Source: Tetrahymena thermophila SB210 (lineage: Eukaryota > Ciliophora > Oligohymenophorea > Hymenostomatida > Tetrahymenidae). From it: a stretch of DNA of 64,000 bases. The DNA is taken from positions 62,001-126,000 of the forward strand of contig NW_002475927.1 in the NCBI RefSeq assembly GCF_000189635.1, in the 5' to 3' direction. Position numbers and translations under genes: made by a program. This document shows, in pieces, positions 26,106 through 40,000 of this stretch; position 1 is the stretch's first letter; each line of letters begins with the position of its first letter. Under the pieces are notes generated by a model. That model made no database searches, was not told the DNA's origin, and saw only the letters and a program-made list of their open reading frames with translations.

Positions 26106-27431
26106 ATGATAAGAGCTTTTTCAAATATTCGAGCCATATCATTTAAATAAAAATAATTTAAGTTTGATTCGTTTAAAGTAGAATATTTTTTAAGTTATAT
26201 TTAAGTTTTAATTTAGAAAACAATAAGCATTATGTTTTAATGCAAACATAAAATTAATCAATACATTATTAAAATAATAAAAGAGTTTCCACTAACCAAT
26301 AGTTTATAGATTTGCTCATTATGATCCATATTACATATTAGGAGTTGATAGAAGAGCAGAGTTCTCAGATATAAAAAAGGCTTATTTTAAATTAATTGCG
26401 TAATATCACCCTGATAGAAATCCTTCTCCAGTAACATATTATTTATAAATATTTTTCTTTAAAAATAATAGTGCTACTTAAATTTAATTATATAATCCAT
26501 TTCATTAAAAAATATTTTATTGAAACGTTATTAGGACGCTACAAAAAAGTTTGTACTTATCAAGGATGCATTCGAAGATGTAAAAAGATAATTAGGTTAA
26601 GAAGTAAAAATGACATATGAGTCATAAAGAGGTTCAAAATCAAGTGAGTTTTAATCAGTAAGACCAGATACAAATAGATATAAGGAGGACTTCGAAAATG
26701 AATAAGAGAGCAGTGAAAGTGGACAATAATAAAAATATGGAAAATTTGATTTCAGAGAATATGCCTCTCGTACACCAGAAGGGGAGGAATTTGATAAATT
26801 TAGGGATTCTTTTGAAAATATAGCAGATATTGAAGATAAAACATTTACACCAATTGATGCTGATATTCCTGATGCTTCAAGTAAGAATTTATATAATTAT
26901 TAAATTAGATTTTAACTTTATTTTTTCATATTACATTAAAATAATATCTTTATAAAATTATAATTTTTAGAAAGATTTAAGTTAGAAGAGAAAATATAAA
27001 AAAATACTTTTTTACCAGAGGACTCTAAAGTCATGTTTATGGTTTTACTTACAATATTTTTAGCCTTTGTTGTTTATATGTAAGCCTGTTTATATTTAAA
27101 TATAATTATTTATTTATTCAATTTAATTTATTAATCCAACAGGTCTTCAGCAAATTCAAAATCTGTAAAAAATAAATATGAGGTAGCTATTTATCATATG
27201 CTTAATAAAGATAAGCTACAAGATTTGGAAGAAGAATATGATAAGCATGAAGAAGTTACAAAAAATTTAAAAATGAATTAATAATATAAAGAATATAAGT
27301 AAAAGTTAGAAAAAAACCTTGAAAATGCTGAGCAAAAAATGCTTGCTAGAGTTCCTATCATAAGAGAATATTCTTCTATATAAGATACTATAAGAAGTGA
27401 GAAAGGAGATGATGAAGATGATGAAATATGA
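26106..27431 (+). CDS. J-domain (DnaJ/Hsp40) protein, probably mitochondrial and membrane-anchored
   Basis: Five exons (26106-26161, 26217-26430, 26535-26880, 26971-27079, 27143-27431) give 337 residues. The N-terminus MIRAFSNIRAISFKQKQ is rich in Arg/Ser/hydrophobics with no acid, as in mitochondrial presequences. A J domain follows at about 58-115 (HYDPYYILGVD, HPDRN with HPD at 83-85, KFVLIKDAFEDVKRQ), which stimulates an Hsp70 ATPase. There is no G/F or zinc-finger region, so it is a type III J protein. An acidic linker leads to one membrane helix near residues 226-243 (MFMVLLTIFLAFVVYM) and a charged helical tail. The J domain-then-membrane-helix order recalls DNAJC30-like mitochondrial proteins. 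The first intron, with donor GTTTGA, is the weakest; without it the start is unclear. Confidence 0.85.
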
Positions 27432-28548
27432 TTGGCTTGATTTAATAAATTGATATGATCAAACTGTTAAGCAATTAGCAATAGGGATAGTAAATTAATG
27501 ATAAATTTTTATGAATGAAAAATGTTATTTTAATAAATTATAAAAAATTAATTACTATGTATATTCACTATTAATATAATATTACGTATACACATATTAA
27601 TGATCTAAATGTATTATCAGAAATCAAAATCTTCTGATTACAAATTAGAATCTGTAAAATATATTAATAATTATAATAATTTTTTGTAATTTGATTTTCG
27701 ACATACTAAGGATATTATTTTTTATTAATTTAGTTTAGTAAGTACTAATATTCTTACAAAAACAAAACAGGTAATATCATTTTATAAAGATTTTTTTGTG
27801 TAATAATAGAATGTTTTGATATTTTAGGTATATTTTAATCAATATTAGATTTTTAAAATATTAATATCGATCACTACTAATTTTATTTTTTTTCTAATTC
27901 TTTTTGGCTAAATAATATAGGAATTTTAATTAATCTAATAACTCTAGTTAATACATTCATTGATTAAATATATTTTTAGATTTTAAAATTTTTATTTTTT
28001 GATTATAAATCTGAATATTATTTTAAATTTTTTAATCATAATTCATAACAAATGGAAAAAATACATATACCTTCAATTTTAAAATCATTAATTTAAGGAA
28101 AAATAAATAAATTTCTCTCTCTATTTCAGGAATAAATTGATGTAATCGTTTATTATATTAAAAATCTAAAATATATTTGTTTAATAGTGAGAGAATCAGT
28201 AAAATATATAATAAATGATGAAACATAAATTCTAGATTGTATCAGTAGTTTTTGTGTAAAATAGTGTATTACATTAGAGACTTGTCTTTAAAATTCAGGT
28301 GAATATTGATTGAGTTGAGGCTATATTTTTCATAGACCAACAATTTATAATATTGAAGATATTATAAATAAAATCAAAGTCTATATGCCTATTTTATATA
28401 TTTTTTAATAGAAATCATTTAAAATCAAACTTAATTAAATAAATCATTCATACATTTATAAATAAGCACATAGATTGATAGAGAGAGATAAATAATTAGA
28501 AAGTAACTCCTTATACAAAATTATTTTAAAAGGTTCTTCGCCTTCAAA
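27432..28548. other. Intergenic region
   Basis: AT-rich 1.1-kb spacer. A few short TGA-free stretches occur but none has coding character or an appropriate start. Confidence 0.5.
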
Positions 28549-31500
28549 ATGAAAAGAATAAATTTTATCATAGGTTTTCTACCTAATATATTCTTATCAT
28601 ATTTACTAATCATTTATCTACTTGTTGGAGAATGTATAGCTGGGCATATTTATCCTTGGGATATATCTATGAATTACATAAATGCAGGTTTTGCATCAGT
28701 TTTTACTATACCTTTCAAGCTAGATAGTGGAATAAGCTCAAGTGATTACTTTAAATTAGTATTTCCTTTTAAATTACACAACTAAGAATAATATGGTACA
28801 CCAAACGGAAATATTCCTGTTAATTTGATTGCCTCCTATGCTGTTGCTTCTGGTGGATATTTATGCGGAACTGGAAATTATATTAATGCATAAGTAAATA
28901 TTAATGTTGTTAATGGGCAAAATTAAGAACCTACTGCTTATTACATTTCCTTTTAAGATGTGTTAGGAAATCCTATAAGCTTACTTGCAAACTAATACTA
29001 CTATTTAAAATTATAATTAACTGGAAGTAATGTGAACGTTCAATCTCCAGGTATTAAAGTTCCTATTTAGGTAATATTTGTTATTAGAAATAATAGAACT
29101 AGCTCACCAGCTATATCGCTTTGTTAAAAGATTTATCAATATCTTATTATATTGAGCTATTAAAAATAAATAGTTTTTATTTGTAAATTACTTTATATAA
29201 AAAACATGGAATTAAAACATTTTATTAATAATTAATATTTTAATTCAATAATCCTTAATTATTTTAAAAAGGCATATACTGTAAGCAGCATTTCAAGTAT
29301 TGCAATAGTTTATGACAGAAATCCTAGCTTTACTAATATAGCACTTGGAGATTATCCTTTAATGGATTTACAACTAACAGTAACAATACTAAACTAAAAC
29401 ACTGCCAATATGATTGGGGCTCTTAATACAGTTTATGTTGATGTAGGAGTCAAGTAATAAATATAAGATTAAGCAAGAATAGAAATTAAGTTTTTAAATA
29501 ATGATTTTACTTTTAATACAAATTGCTCAACTGGAAGTTAATTATAAAATCCTTACATTCCTCCCTTACCCTCTTCCTAGTACAAATGTGTTTACGATCC
29601 ATCTTAGAATACAATTACTTACTCAATTTTAAGAACAGTAAATGCTAATGAGATGTTTAGGTAAAAAAATATTTTTATTTAATAATATTTTATTTTTTAT
29701 AATAAATTAAATGAAGGTTTGTGGTAAATGTGTAAAATCCTAATTATGTTCCATAGTAGGCATATTTATAAGTTAGAACTTTATTATTCAATTAAAACAA
29801 TATTGTAGAGATTTAAAATAGCAATTCAATATTTAGTGTGAATCAAATTTAATTTAGTTCATAAAATATGCAGTTAGGATGGGGCTTAGAATATTCTTCT
29901 TCAGCATTTAGCTTCTATCCTTTTAATCTTCAGGTATTGCGTTAAAGTAATTAGAATCCTGATTTTATCCCTTATAATGCATTCCAGTGGTTATTTAAAA
30001 TATCTCAAGACTTGCCTGACAATATTAGAGTATAGGTTTAAATCTAAGTCCCAAATAAGTTAAAGACTTTTGTTTTACCAGGATCAATAAGCAATACTTT
30101 ACCAAGCTATACAGGATTAAACGTTTATTGTTATTTAAATACTTTAACTGATCCTACCTAGTCAGTAATAATATGTGAGAATGTTGGTAAAATGCTAGCA
30201 TCTACTTAATACACAATTGGTTGTCGTATAACATTTCCTTATGATTTATTTACTTCACCATTAGAACCCAACTTTGGTACTATTACTCTATATGCTGTAA
30301 TTTTTTAAAAATTTTATTAAAGTTTGAATTGCTCTAAATGAAAATAGGTTGACATAAACTCAGGAAATCAGATTGGACAAGCTCTTTCAGTAAGCTAAAA
30401 TGCTCTTTAAATTGTTTCTACAAACAACAATCAAAATTGGTCTATAGGAACAACTAATAATTTGGATTACACACTTTTTTCTACTGCAGCACTTACAGAC
30501 ACAGTAAATTCTGCTAATTTAAACATTTTAGGCGCAGTTCCTTCAGCATCTAGCACTACTCTTTAGTAATTCATATTTACTATGAAAATTCCTTCTACAA
30601 CCATAACTAGCACAGTAGGAAATATACCTAATGGAGCTGGTCTTATTATACTAGCAAATCCTAATGTAATATCACTTCAAGCAAGTGATTCTCCTACAAT
30701 AACTACCAGCAACGATTCATAATTATAAAGCCCTTTAAATCTCTTTACTTCGGTTCAAATTAGTGAAAGAGCTTCTTATTTGAAAATTAAAATTACCTCT
30801 TTTAATAGTTAAGATTTAGATCTGATTTTTAATGGATCAAGTCCAAATTGCTATTTCAAGATAAATAGAGGTAGAGTAATTAGACATTCTTCATATTATG
30901 CTGATTAGTATCTGATGGACTTTTATATTGCTACATTTGATCAAATAAATTCACCTAATCCTATATTAAAGAATGTTTTTCTTTATAATGCTTATACAAT
31001 TAACACAGGTGGACCAGCTAACATAAGGTAGATAAAATTATCTTAAATTTTTAATAATTCAATTCTTATTAAAAATAGATATGGTGTAAGTAATTACATG
31101 ACTAAAGCAACTCCTACAGATGGAACATAGTTACCAGTTATTTTACGTATAGCTGGTTATTTTAGTGCTTCAGACTTAGGCTCAGCTCGTACTAAGATTG
31201 CAATATTCTTTAAAAATCTTGAGCCTTTCTATTCAAATTCTAATTCTAATTATAATATCTAAGTACATTTTTAATTAAAATAAAAATAAATTAAATTGCA
31301 AATTAATTATAAAATAGATACCATGTTTTTCATCATTAACAACATAATACACTTGCAGCTATTTTACTTCTGGATAGAACGGTGGAATAGTCTAAGGTTA
31401 GAGCTATGCAAATTATCATAGGATTGAGATCTAATTTTAAAAGATTCCTACTGGTGCCAGTGAAAAATTTTAACTAATTATACCTCTCAAGGCCTTTGCT

Positions 31501-34500
31501 AACAAGTAAAACAGTAATGTAATTATCTATTTAGCTGGATTATAGACAAGTAATCTTTACAGTTCGAACAGCAATCTTAACTAAATAACTTCTATTTATA
31601 GACTAACTGGCAAGAATAATATTGTTCCAAGTAATTAATTATTTTAAAACATAATTGCAGCTAGCTAAACTACAGGTAAATTTGTTTAAAATATTTTCTA
31701 ATCAAATTAATAAAGAATATAAATAAACAAGGATCTTATAATTGGGTTCTGGCTTCTGGGTCTAGAGTTGGTTTGATGAACACTAATTTGTAATTTAAAA
31801 TTAAAAGTAATACAGTTATAAATGGTAATAAATAAAGTATACCATATTTAAATGGAGCTAGCTTTACTTTATGCTCTGAGTGGAATTATTATACAGCAAG
31901 TTCTACAGCATCTTTTCCACTTGGATCTTAAGATTCTACTGGATCATGCCTAAGCTTTAGCTATCCTTTGAGCTTTACTGGAACTACTCCAAATTATAGG
32001 TATGGAGTATATTGTCCTTATGAGTAAGGATCAATCACTATTTCAACAATTCTTTAAATTAGCTATGCATTTTTACCATATATAAACGGTAACATGCCTC
32101 CTTCTAAAAATATGCTCGCTTGGTCAAACAATGATGGTATTTTATCTGAAAACTAGTTTGGTGTAACAGGTTTTACTGCTATGACATTAGGAAAAATTAT
32201 AGTTGCTCCAGTAACAAAATCTCTAACAGTAGGAAGATAAAGAGAGTACTTTTCTGTATAATTCACAACATAAAACCCTATTGTTTCGGGAAATTAAATA
32301 ACTTTGACATTCAATAGTAAATATTTATTCGTTTATTTTTTTTATTTTCTTTTTTAATAATTCATTAATTCTGATTTTTAAATATAAATTTAAAATTAAA
32401 AAAATAATAATAGCTGCTGCAGCATTTACTGACTTTAGTTTATAGACTGTAGCTAATCCTTGTAAATTATCTGAAATGAATACAGGGATTCAATAAGCAA
32501 CTTGCTCAGCCTCAATTAATTCGGCAAATAAATAACTGAACGTTATAATCACAAACTGCTAAAATTGTCTAAAGAGTGGTGGGTCTACATATACTTTAAC
32601 AATTTATGGAATCTAAATGAACAATCCAGCAATTACACCCCCTACCAAATTTGGAATAACACTTTATGCATCTTCTGCTGCTACACCTCTACTAATAGTT
32701 GACCAATCAGCCAGTATTAATGGTGCATAGCCACTAACATATATTAATTCTAGTCCTGCTACAGATCCTACAATTGTTTTTCAAAATTTGTATATGGGTT
32801 GCTAAAATCAAAGGTGTAGAACTTTAATGTATTTTTCAGTTACTTTTACCAATAGAATAGTGGCGGTTGATGAGTAGCTCATTTTATCTCTTGGTGGATA
32901 TGCCAAAGATAATGTGGTTTACCAGAGTAATCTTGTCTGCCAGATATAAAATCCTATTGTAGCTCCAAGCACAATAGGAACTCCTTCTTTTAGCTGGTTA
33001 TCTATGGATACCACAACTTTATCTTAGATATTAATTATTCCTAAAAAAGAAATTCCAGCCAATTCCTAATTTTTATTTTATTGTGATGGTATTAGAACTC
33101 CATATTCTATAAACCCAGCTTAAATTAATGGATTTATATCACCTCAAGGTAATAAAATTAAATTCATTTTAATAAATTGAATACTAAATTTAATTATCAA
33201 TAATAGGTTCTGTTTTGTAGATTTACAGTGGTTTTTTGAGTAGTACTGTATATTCACAGATTAAACCCTAAAGTTTATTCCCTTCAAATAATTTAGCAGT
33301 TTAGTATAAACAGCATAATACAGTAGGATCAAGTGTCGTCTTTAACTTTAACATAACTTCTGAAAAAATTAATATTGTATCAAGCACAAATATACTGATC
33401 AATTTTCCTACAACTTATTCACCTCTTTTAACTTCAAGTTATATTTATTGCCTTATGAATAATGTGTTTGTGAGCTGCCAAATAGTGATGCCATATACTA
33501 TTTTAATTACTTCTTTACCTTTTAGCATAACAGTCAACAAATTTTTTAATATTTAAGTGTTTGGAGTTGAGTAATCAAGTATATTTTACAGTAACTACAT
33601 GAGTATATTTGTTGGTAAAATTAAATTTTATTTAGAACATAAAAATATATTCTTTAATAATTAATTAATAGGAATAAGTAATCAAGCTTCCTACACTATC
33701 CTTGATGAATTTGGAGATGCTAATGATATTCAGCCAAGTACAACTCCTTAGAGAGTTTGGATTACTAAATTAAGTGTAGAATTTTTTTAATTTAATTAAG
33801 AAATTTTTTATTTTTAAAACAACTAATTAATTTTAAGGTTTCCAACAATTACATTCGTAACACAGCTAATTATGCTCTTAAAGTTAAAGTACCTGCTGGC
33901 TCAGTTGTTTAAGGCAATTACTTTTACATAGATTTTCCTGTAGTTTGGGATAGAATAATAAATTATATAACTCCATTATGTTTCTTATATAATCCGTTAA
34001 ACACAACTGACTATTCTACTGACTGCTAAACTTTCGGAAATAGGTAAAATAAATTTAAACAATCAATAAATTTTCTTTAAATTATATTATAATTTAGAAT
34101 TACTATCCCTGTCATTTAAACAGATTAAAATGCTAACAATTTTTATTATATTGTGCTCCAAAATTTAAGAAATCCTGATTAAATTGCTTGTGATGCTGGT
34201 AAAATGATTATATCTATCTCCTAAAACAACGGAAACTCAATAGCATCTAGATCATCTTCCAATTTATGGAATATTGTTGGTTTACCTTTCTAAAATAATC
34301 CCTCTCAGATAAACTTAAACTGGGTAGATCCTAATACTGGATTGGCTATTACATAAGTATCTGCCTATGTTGGTATGGAATAAATTCAATATTAGAATGA
34401 AATCAATTTATTAAAATTATTAATAAATAGGTATTTTTAACAATTTAGTTACTGTTGGAAGTGATTATGGTGCCTTTTTAAAAGCATTTTATATCAAAAC

Positions 34501-36695
34501 TTCTAACAATTAATTTTCTCTAAGCCCAGCATAACCAACAGCTTCATTAGGGTAACTAAAAACTTAATTTGTTATTGAATAATATGTATTTTAATTTATT
34601 TAGATATCCGACAGCTCAATTCTAAATTGCAGCTAATAGTACCACTACTCAAGGTCTTTTCTTAGTTTAGCTTCAGAAATCAGATGATTAAGGTGCTTAG
34701 ACTGCCCTTCCTTTTTTAAAAATTCAGGTTATTGCATAAAAATTTTCTTTAAATGTGCAAGATTTAGTATTCAAAATACCTGTCTCAGGTCATTCTCTAC
34801 CTATATTGATAGACATGCTAAACTGTTAAAGTTTATATGATACACTACTTTAAGGTACTCTATTTGATCCTACTACACCTTTATAATCAGCTGCAGGACT
34901 TAATTTTGTAAATAAAAGCAATATAATTTTAAATTATAATAATCCCTAAGCTTTTTACATGGTCTCGTCAAATCCTAATAGTGCAGTTTTAAATAGCAAT
35001 GGATAAATAAATATAGTCCTAACTACACAAGCCTTGTAATTCTATAATAGCGTAAATCTTTATTAAAGATTTTCTTTAAGTTCCTCTCAATCTTTATTAA
35101 TTTATAAAATAGTTTCCGTAACTAACTTATCAAATCATACCAGATAAAACTATAGCACCCAAAGCATAATTACAGGTAAATTAAACTGATAAATTAGTAA
35201 ATAATTCTAATTAATTTAATCTCTATTATATTTAAAGATATCTTCGACAAGCACTGACAAGGGTGCTACTCATTTGAAAATTGTTATAGGCTGTAATTAA
35301 GATAGTACATTTTATTATGTTGCCTCAATTTATGGAGCTTAAAATGTATCACCTTAATTTGTCATATAAAACGCATGGAGTTTTACTATATCTAACTTAT
35401 TGAATGATCCATATAATTATCATTATGGATTTACAAATATTATACTCGGATCTGGATAAGTAGAGAATGTTGATTTTTAAACAAAAACCGTTCAAGTAAA
35501 TAAATTAAAACCTTCTACAAACTACAATATTACTGGTTTTTGTGTAAATGGTAATGATTTATTTAGTTCATCTTAGACCATCTAAGTTACCACAAAAGGT
35601 AACTCAGGAATATTTTTGACAATAAGCTTTACATTTTCATAGGTGGTATTATAGGATATGGCTAAATAATTTGCATGCTTTTTAACATCTTATCTAAAAG
35701 TACCAGCTCCATAGTAATTTATTTTTCTATTTATTAATAATTTAGAAATAATATTTTCTTTTTGATTTAGTTAATTTAAGCAATTATTAATTTTACTTTA
35801 ACAAATCAATTTTTACTTTTTAAGTTAAAAAAGAATGTTTTATTTATCAATACAATAATAAATTTAAAATTAATTTTACCAAAAAATTCAATAAAAAAAA
35901 TAAATCCATGTTATTTTTTATTCTAATAGTTTAAGAACATAATATAATGATTATTGCGATTTGACAACAGGAAGTAGAATACTCAGCTAAAATTAATAAT
36001 TTTAAAATTAAAACTTCTTAGCAAAAGAAATTGAGCAAAACTTTGAAAATAGATTCTTAGACTCATCGAATTCAGGTTAATCTGGATAAACTTAAACTAC
36101 AAAGATTTATATCTATCCTATATATGAGTTTGAAAAGGATACCATAACTCCTCAAATATAAATAAACGGTATAAATCAAAATTTATTGACAACATATGCA
36201 TATGGTAATATAACTGGATTACCTTCCATAACATCAGTTAGTTAACCAACTTTAGGAGATTATTTGATACCAAATATAGTTAATTAAACTTTTATTATTG
36301 CCAATCCTGGTTTAGATAACGTTAATATTACAGGTTTATAGTGTGATTCTTACTGTGTCTTTTACGGAATGGTTGATTTAGCAAGTGTGCCAACACCAAC
36401 CTATTATGATATCAGAACTGGATATCAAGGAAAAAGTTCATCTAATGCTACATTCTAATTCAGCTAAAAAACTTACAGCAATTCTATATTATATTTTTCT
36501 TTTTCTAATCTGTAAAAAAATACAATGTATTCATTTTTTTACTACTCTGCTGCAGATGATCCTAGTATTTTCTAACCAAGAACTTAAGTATACACAGTAT
36601 AGTTTAGTACATCTCAACCAGATACTCAAAGTTCTATGATTATTTCTTTTAAATTACTAGTAGTTATTTTACTATTCTATATTTAATTGATATGA
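28549..36695 (+). CDS. Very large secreted/GPI-anchored surface protein
   Basis: One gene of about 8.1 kb with at least ten small introns (for example 29661-29716, 30297-30347, 31263-31317), coding for well over 2000 residues. The N-terminus is a signal peptide (MKRINFIIGFLPNIFLSYLL and on to GECIAG). The body is rich in N, S, T, G, P and I/V, with spaced cysteines and beta-strand patterns, typical of ciliate surface proteins. Near 35480-35610 a stretch ending LKPSTNYNITGF resembles the edge of a fibronectin type III fold. The C-terminus is a hydrophobic tail (IISFKLLVVILLFYIQLI) ending at the stop, with no cytosolic domain, as expected for a GPI signal or a simple anchor. I do not recognise a named family. 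Exon boundaries between those listed are not all fixed; one possible intron near 29071-29280 is ambiguous because the frame stays open. Confidence 0.78.
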
Positions 36696-37031
36696 TTTTT
36701 AATAATATGAACTTGTATGAATTAGAATAAAACTAAATTTTAATAATTTATTAGGGTATTCGAAAAATTCTTCTATAACTAACTTTATGTGTGATTACTA
36801 AAAATATCTATTTGTTTAAAAACTAAATACATATTTTATTTTTAAAGTGAGCAACTATCAAATTTTAAAGATTAAAAATTATGTTAATCAGTTAATAAAT
36901 TAAATATATTAAGTGAATACCAATCACACTAAAGTTCATTAAAAGAATATTTCTTTGTATTTTAATTACTGATTTTAAGTAGAAAAAACAAATCTAAAAA
37001 TTAAATATCAAACTAAAAATTTGAATAGAAA
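36696..37031. other. Intergenic region
   Basis: Short AT-rich spacer between two plus-strand genes; nothing identifiable. Confidence 0.5.
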
Positions 37032-40000
37032 ATGGAATTTGATCGGTCCAGTATTTCGCCTTTTTCTTAAAGGTCAAGTGATTCTCCTGCTCATATTAAT
37101 ATACCATAGCTGAATATTCGTAATAGATCATTTTCTTCACTAAAATCAATCAATTTAGGTAAAAATAGCAGTCCTAAATCAATGGAATAAGAAAATTAAT
37201 ATGTTTTAAGTGAGACAAAAAAGTTGCTTTAAAGGGGCAAATATAAAAAAGCATTTATTAATCTTAGAAGATATTTAATGGATTAAGAAATAAGTAAAAG
37301 TATTCAAATAGATTTTTATTAGTAAATTATACACATTTGTCACAAAATTATCAAAAAATACTTTAAGAAAACAACTCCAAAAATTTTAAGCAAAGTCCCT
37401 CCTTTGATGAGTATAATTTACTAATATCTTAATTAATGGGAGTCTTTTCTTGTAAGTTTGCAAAGTGAAGAAGATTGCAAAGATTTGATTTTTACCAAAT
37501 AGGCTAGTGTATAAGAATAGGTTCTAATAAAAAAATAATCTCTTATGTAAAAAGATCTTTAGGAAGCAAAGACCACAGCATACAAATAATCTCAGGTAAA
37601 CAAATAAATATAATTATTTATTATAATTTGATAACTTATTTATTAGATGGATTAATTTTTTAATTTTTTTCATTACAAAAATAAGTTTTAAGCTAATCAC
37701 GCAAGAAACAAATAATAAGTAACCTAAAACAACTTTTCAGAGAGTTACGAGCAAGTTAAATTAGGAGAAGATAAGTAGAATAAAATATCTTAAAAAAATT
37801 TAATTGAATTTGATGAGCCTCTCCAAAAGATTAGTGATCATCAGGAATAAGATTAAGAGGAAGATGAGGAAGAAGAAGAGGAGGATAAATATGATCCTCT
37901 GATATTTATAAAAGATAAATTTCATTTGCATAGAGAATAAATGCTAAATCATTACCTCAAAACCCTATATTTAAGCTATTAATTTCATAAGCAAGTAAAT
38001 TAACCTATGAGATCATTAAAATTTTTAATGAAAGGTTCAAGTATAGTGAGAGATTTTTTGAGTAATTTACTATTTATTTCAAGTGCAGACCTCTCATACA
38101 TTGCAGCGTAAACTTTTTGAATATTACTTCATCATTATAATTTCCTCTAATAAAATTCATTATTTTATCTATTTCAGTACTTAATTTCATATATAAAATC
38201 AAAATTAAAAATTTTAATAGAACAATAGAACTCACAAGAGGAAATATACATTTAGAGTAAAATCAAATAGAGGAAGCTAATATAGCTTACGAATATGCTT
38301 TTTAAATGTAAAGAAATGCTATTGAAATTTGGTTTAAGAAGCTAGGAAGCTTTAGTAAACAAGACATACCAATTAAATTTGAAATTAAATGTGAAAAATG
38401 CATTACTCAAATTGTTTTAATTCTATTGGTTAAATCAAGTTGTTTTGAGATGCAAAACTAGTTTTCTAAAGCTCTTGAGACTATTTAATTAGCAAACTGG
38501 TTTTCAAATAAGCTGCTATTATATGAGTCATCAAGCTAATTAAAATAAAAAATAAATAATCATTACAATTTTCTTAAAGATAAATACGGAGATCTCTTAT
38601 AAGAGGAAGCAGAAATTTAAAAAATTCTTAGGTAATTTGATGAATCTAAAAAAAATTTCATAGAATAAAAATAAAAAGAAGATTCTAGTAGAAAATAAAA
38701 ATTAATTGATGATTTGAACTCTTATCTTTATAAAAAGGCTGAGTGTGAGTAGTTAAATAAAAATCTCAAAATTTTAGTGAAAAAACAAAATCCTTTAACT
38801 TAGAAGGATGAGTATAATATATCACTATAATTGATCTCCTCTTAAGATAATATCCATTAAGCTGATACCTAAGCTGTTAAGAATGGATTTGAATCATAGA
38901 AACCAAAATCTTTGAGCTAGATATTTAATTCAAACAATAATTCGAACCATGCACTTTAATACTAAAATTAAAGAAAGGAACCTTCTAAAAATTATTTATA
39001 AATTTTTAACTCGAAAGCTCAAAATAATAAAAGCCTTTCTGAAATTCCTAGTTTTTAAGACTAAACCACATAGATAACTACAGGATTAGCTACATCTAAA
39101 CTATATGGGATTTAAAATAATCTAATGAATGGATAACACTAAAATAAAAATAAATCTTTTAGAGAAGGGTTTAATATAAATAATATCATGGATTATACTG
39201 ACTTAGAATATGCTTAAAATAGTTAGATTCATTCAAAAAGATAATCATTTTCCACCCACGGAATAGATCTTAACTCAATAATAAATTTTGATTAGAATAT
39301 CAATAATTAGAATTTATCAAATAACACGTAGCTATAACAAAAAAACTCAGCAGAAGATTAAAAATTAAATAGCAGCTTTAATAATTAAGGAAATTTTATA
39401 TCTCCTATAGCATTTAATTAACATAAATATTTAAATTCAAATAATCAGTTAAATCCATCCTCGAAAAATTTCAATTCTGGAAACAATTCTAACAACTCTA
39501 GCTTTATAGGATTACATAACTAATTTAATGCCAATGTTGGTCCTAATTTATATTTAACTGACGCTTTTTAAAATAACTATGCCAATGGCTCTTAAGCAAC
39601 ATCGCCTAGGATATAAGATTTAAGCTAACTTACTTCAGATCAATAAAGCTTATTAAATAATCTCAACTTTTAAAACAAAATTTAGCTCTAAAGGAATTCT
39701 TTTTCTTAGGATTTATTAAAAACAAACAATGACACACACTTTGAATAACGTATTAGACCTTTTTCTGGTGTATCTAAAATAGAAGATTCACAGATAAGAA
39801 AAACTAGCTTATAATTAAAACAATAAAATTATGCAAAAAAATAAAATTTATCATTAAACTAATATGATTTAGATAAAATACAACAAAATGATAATCATCA
39901 ATTAATTTAAAAACTAGGAAATAAAAACTATTTAAATGTCAACTTAAATTAAATATAAAATGCATCTCCCTCCTAAAATAATTTTAGTAAATCAAATACC

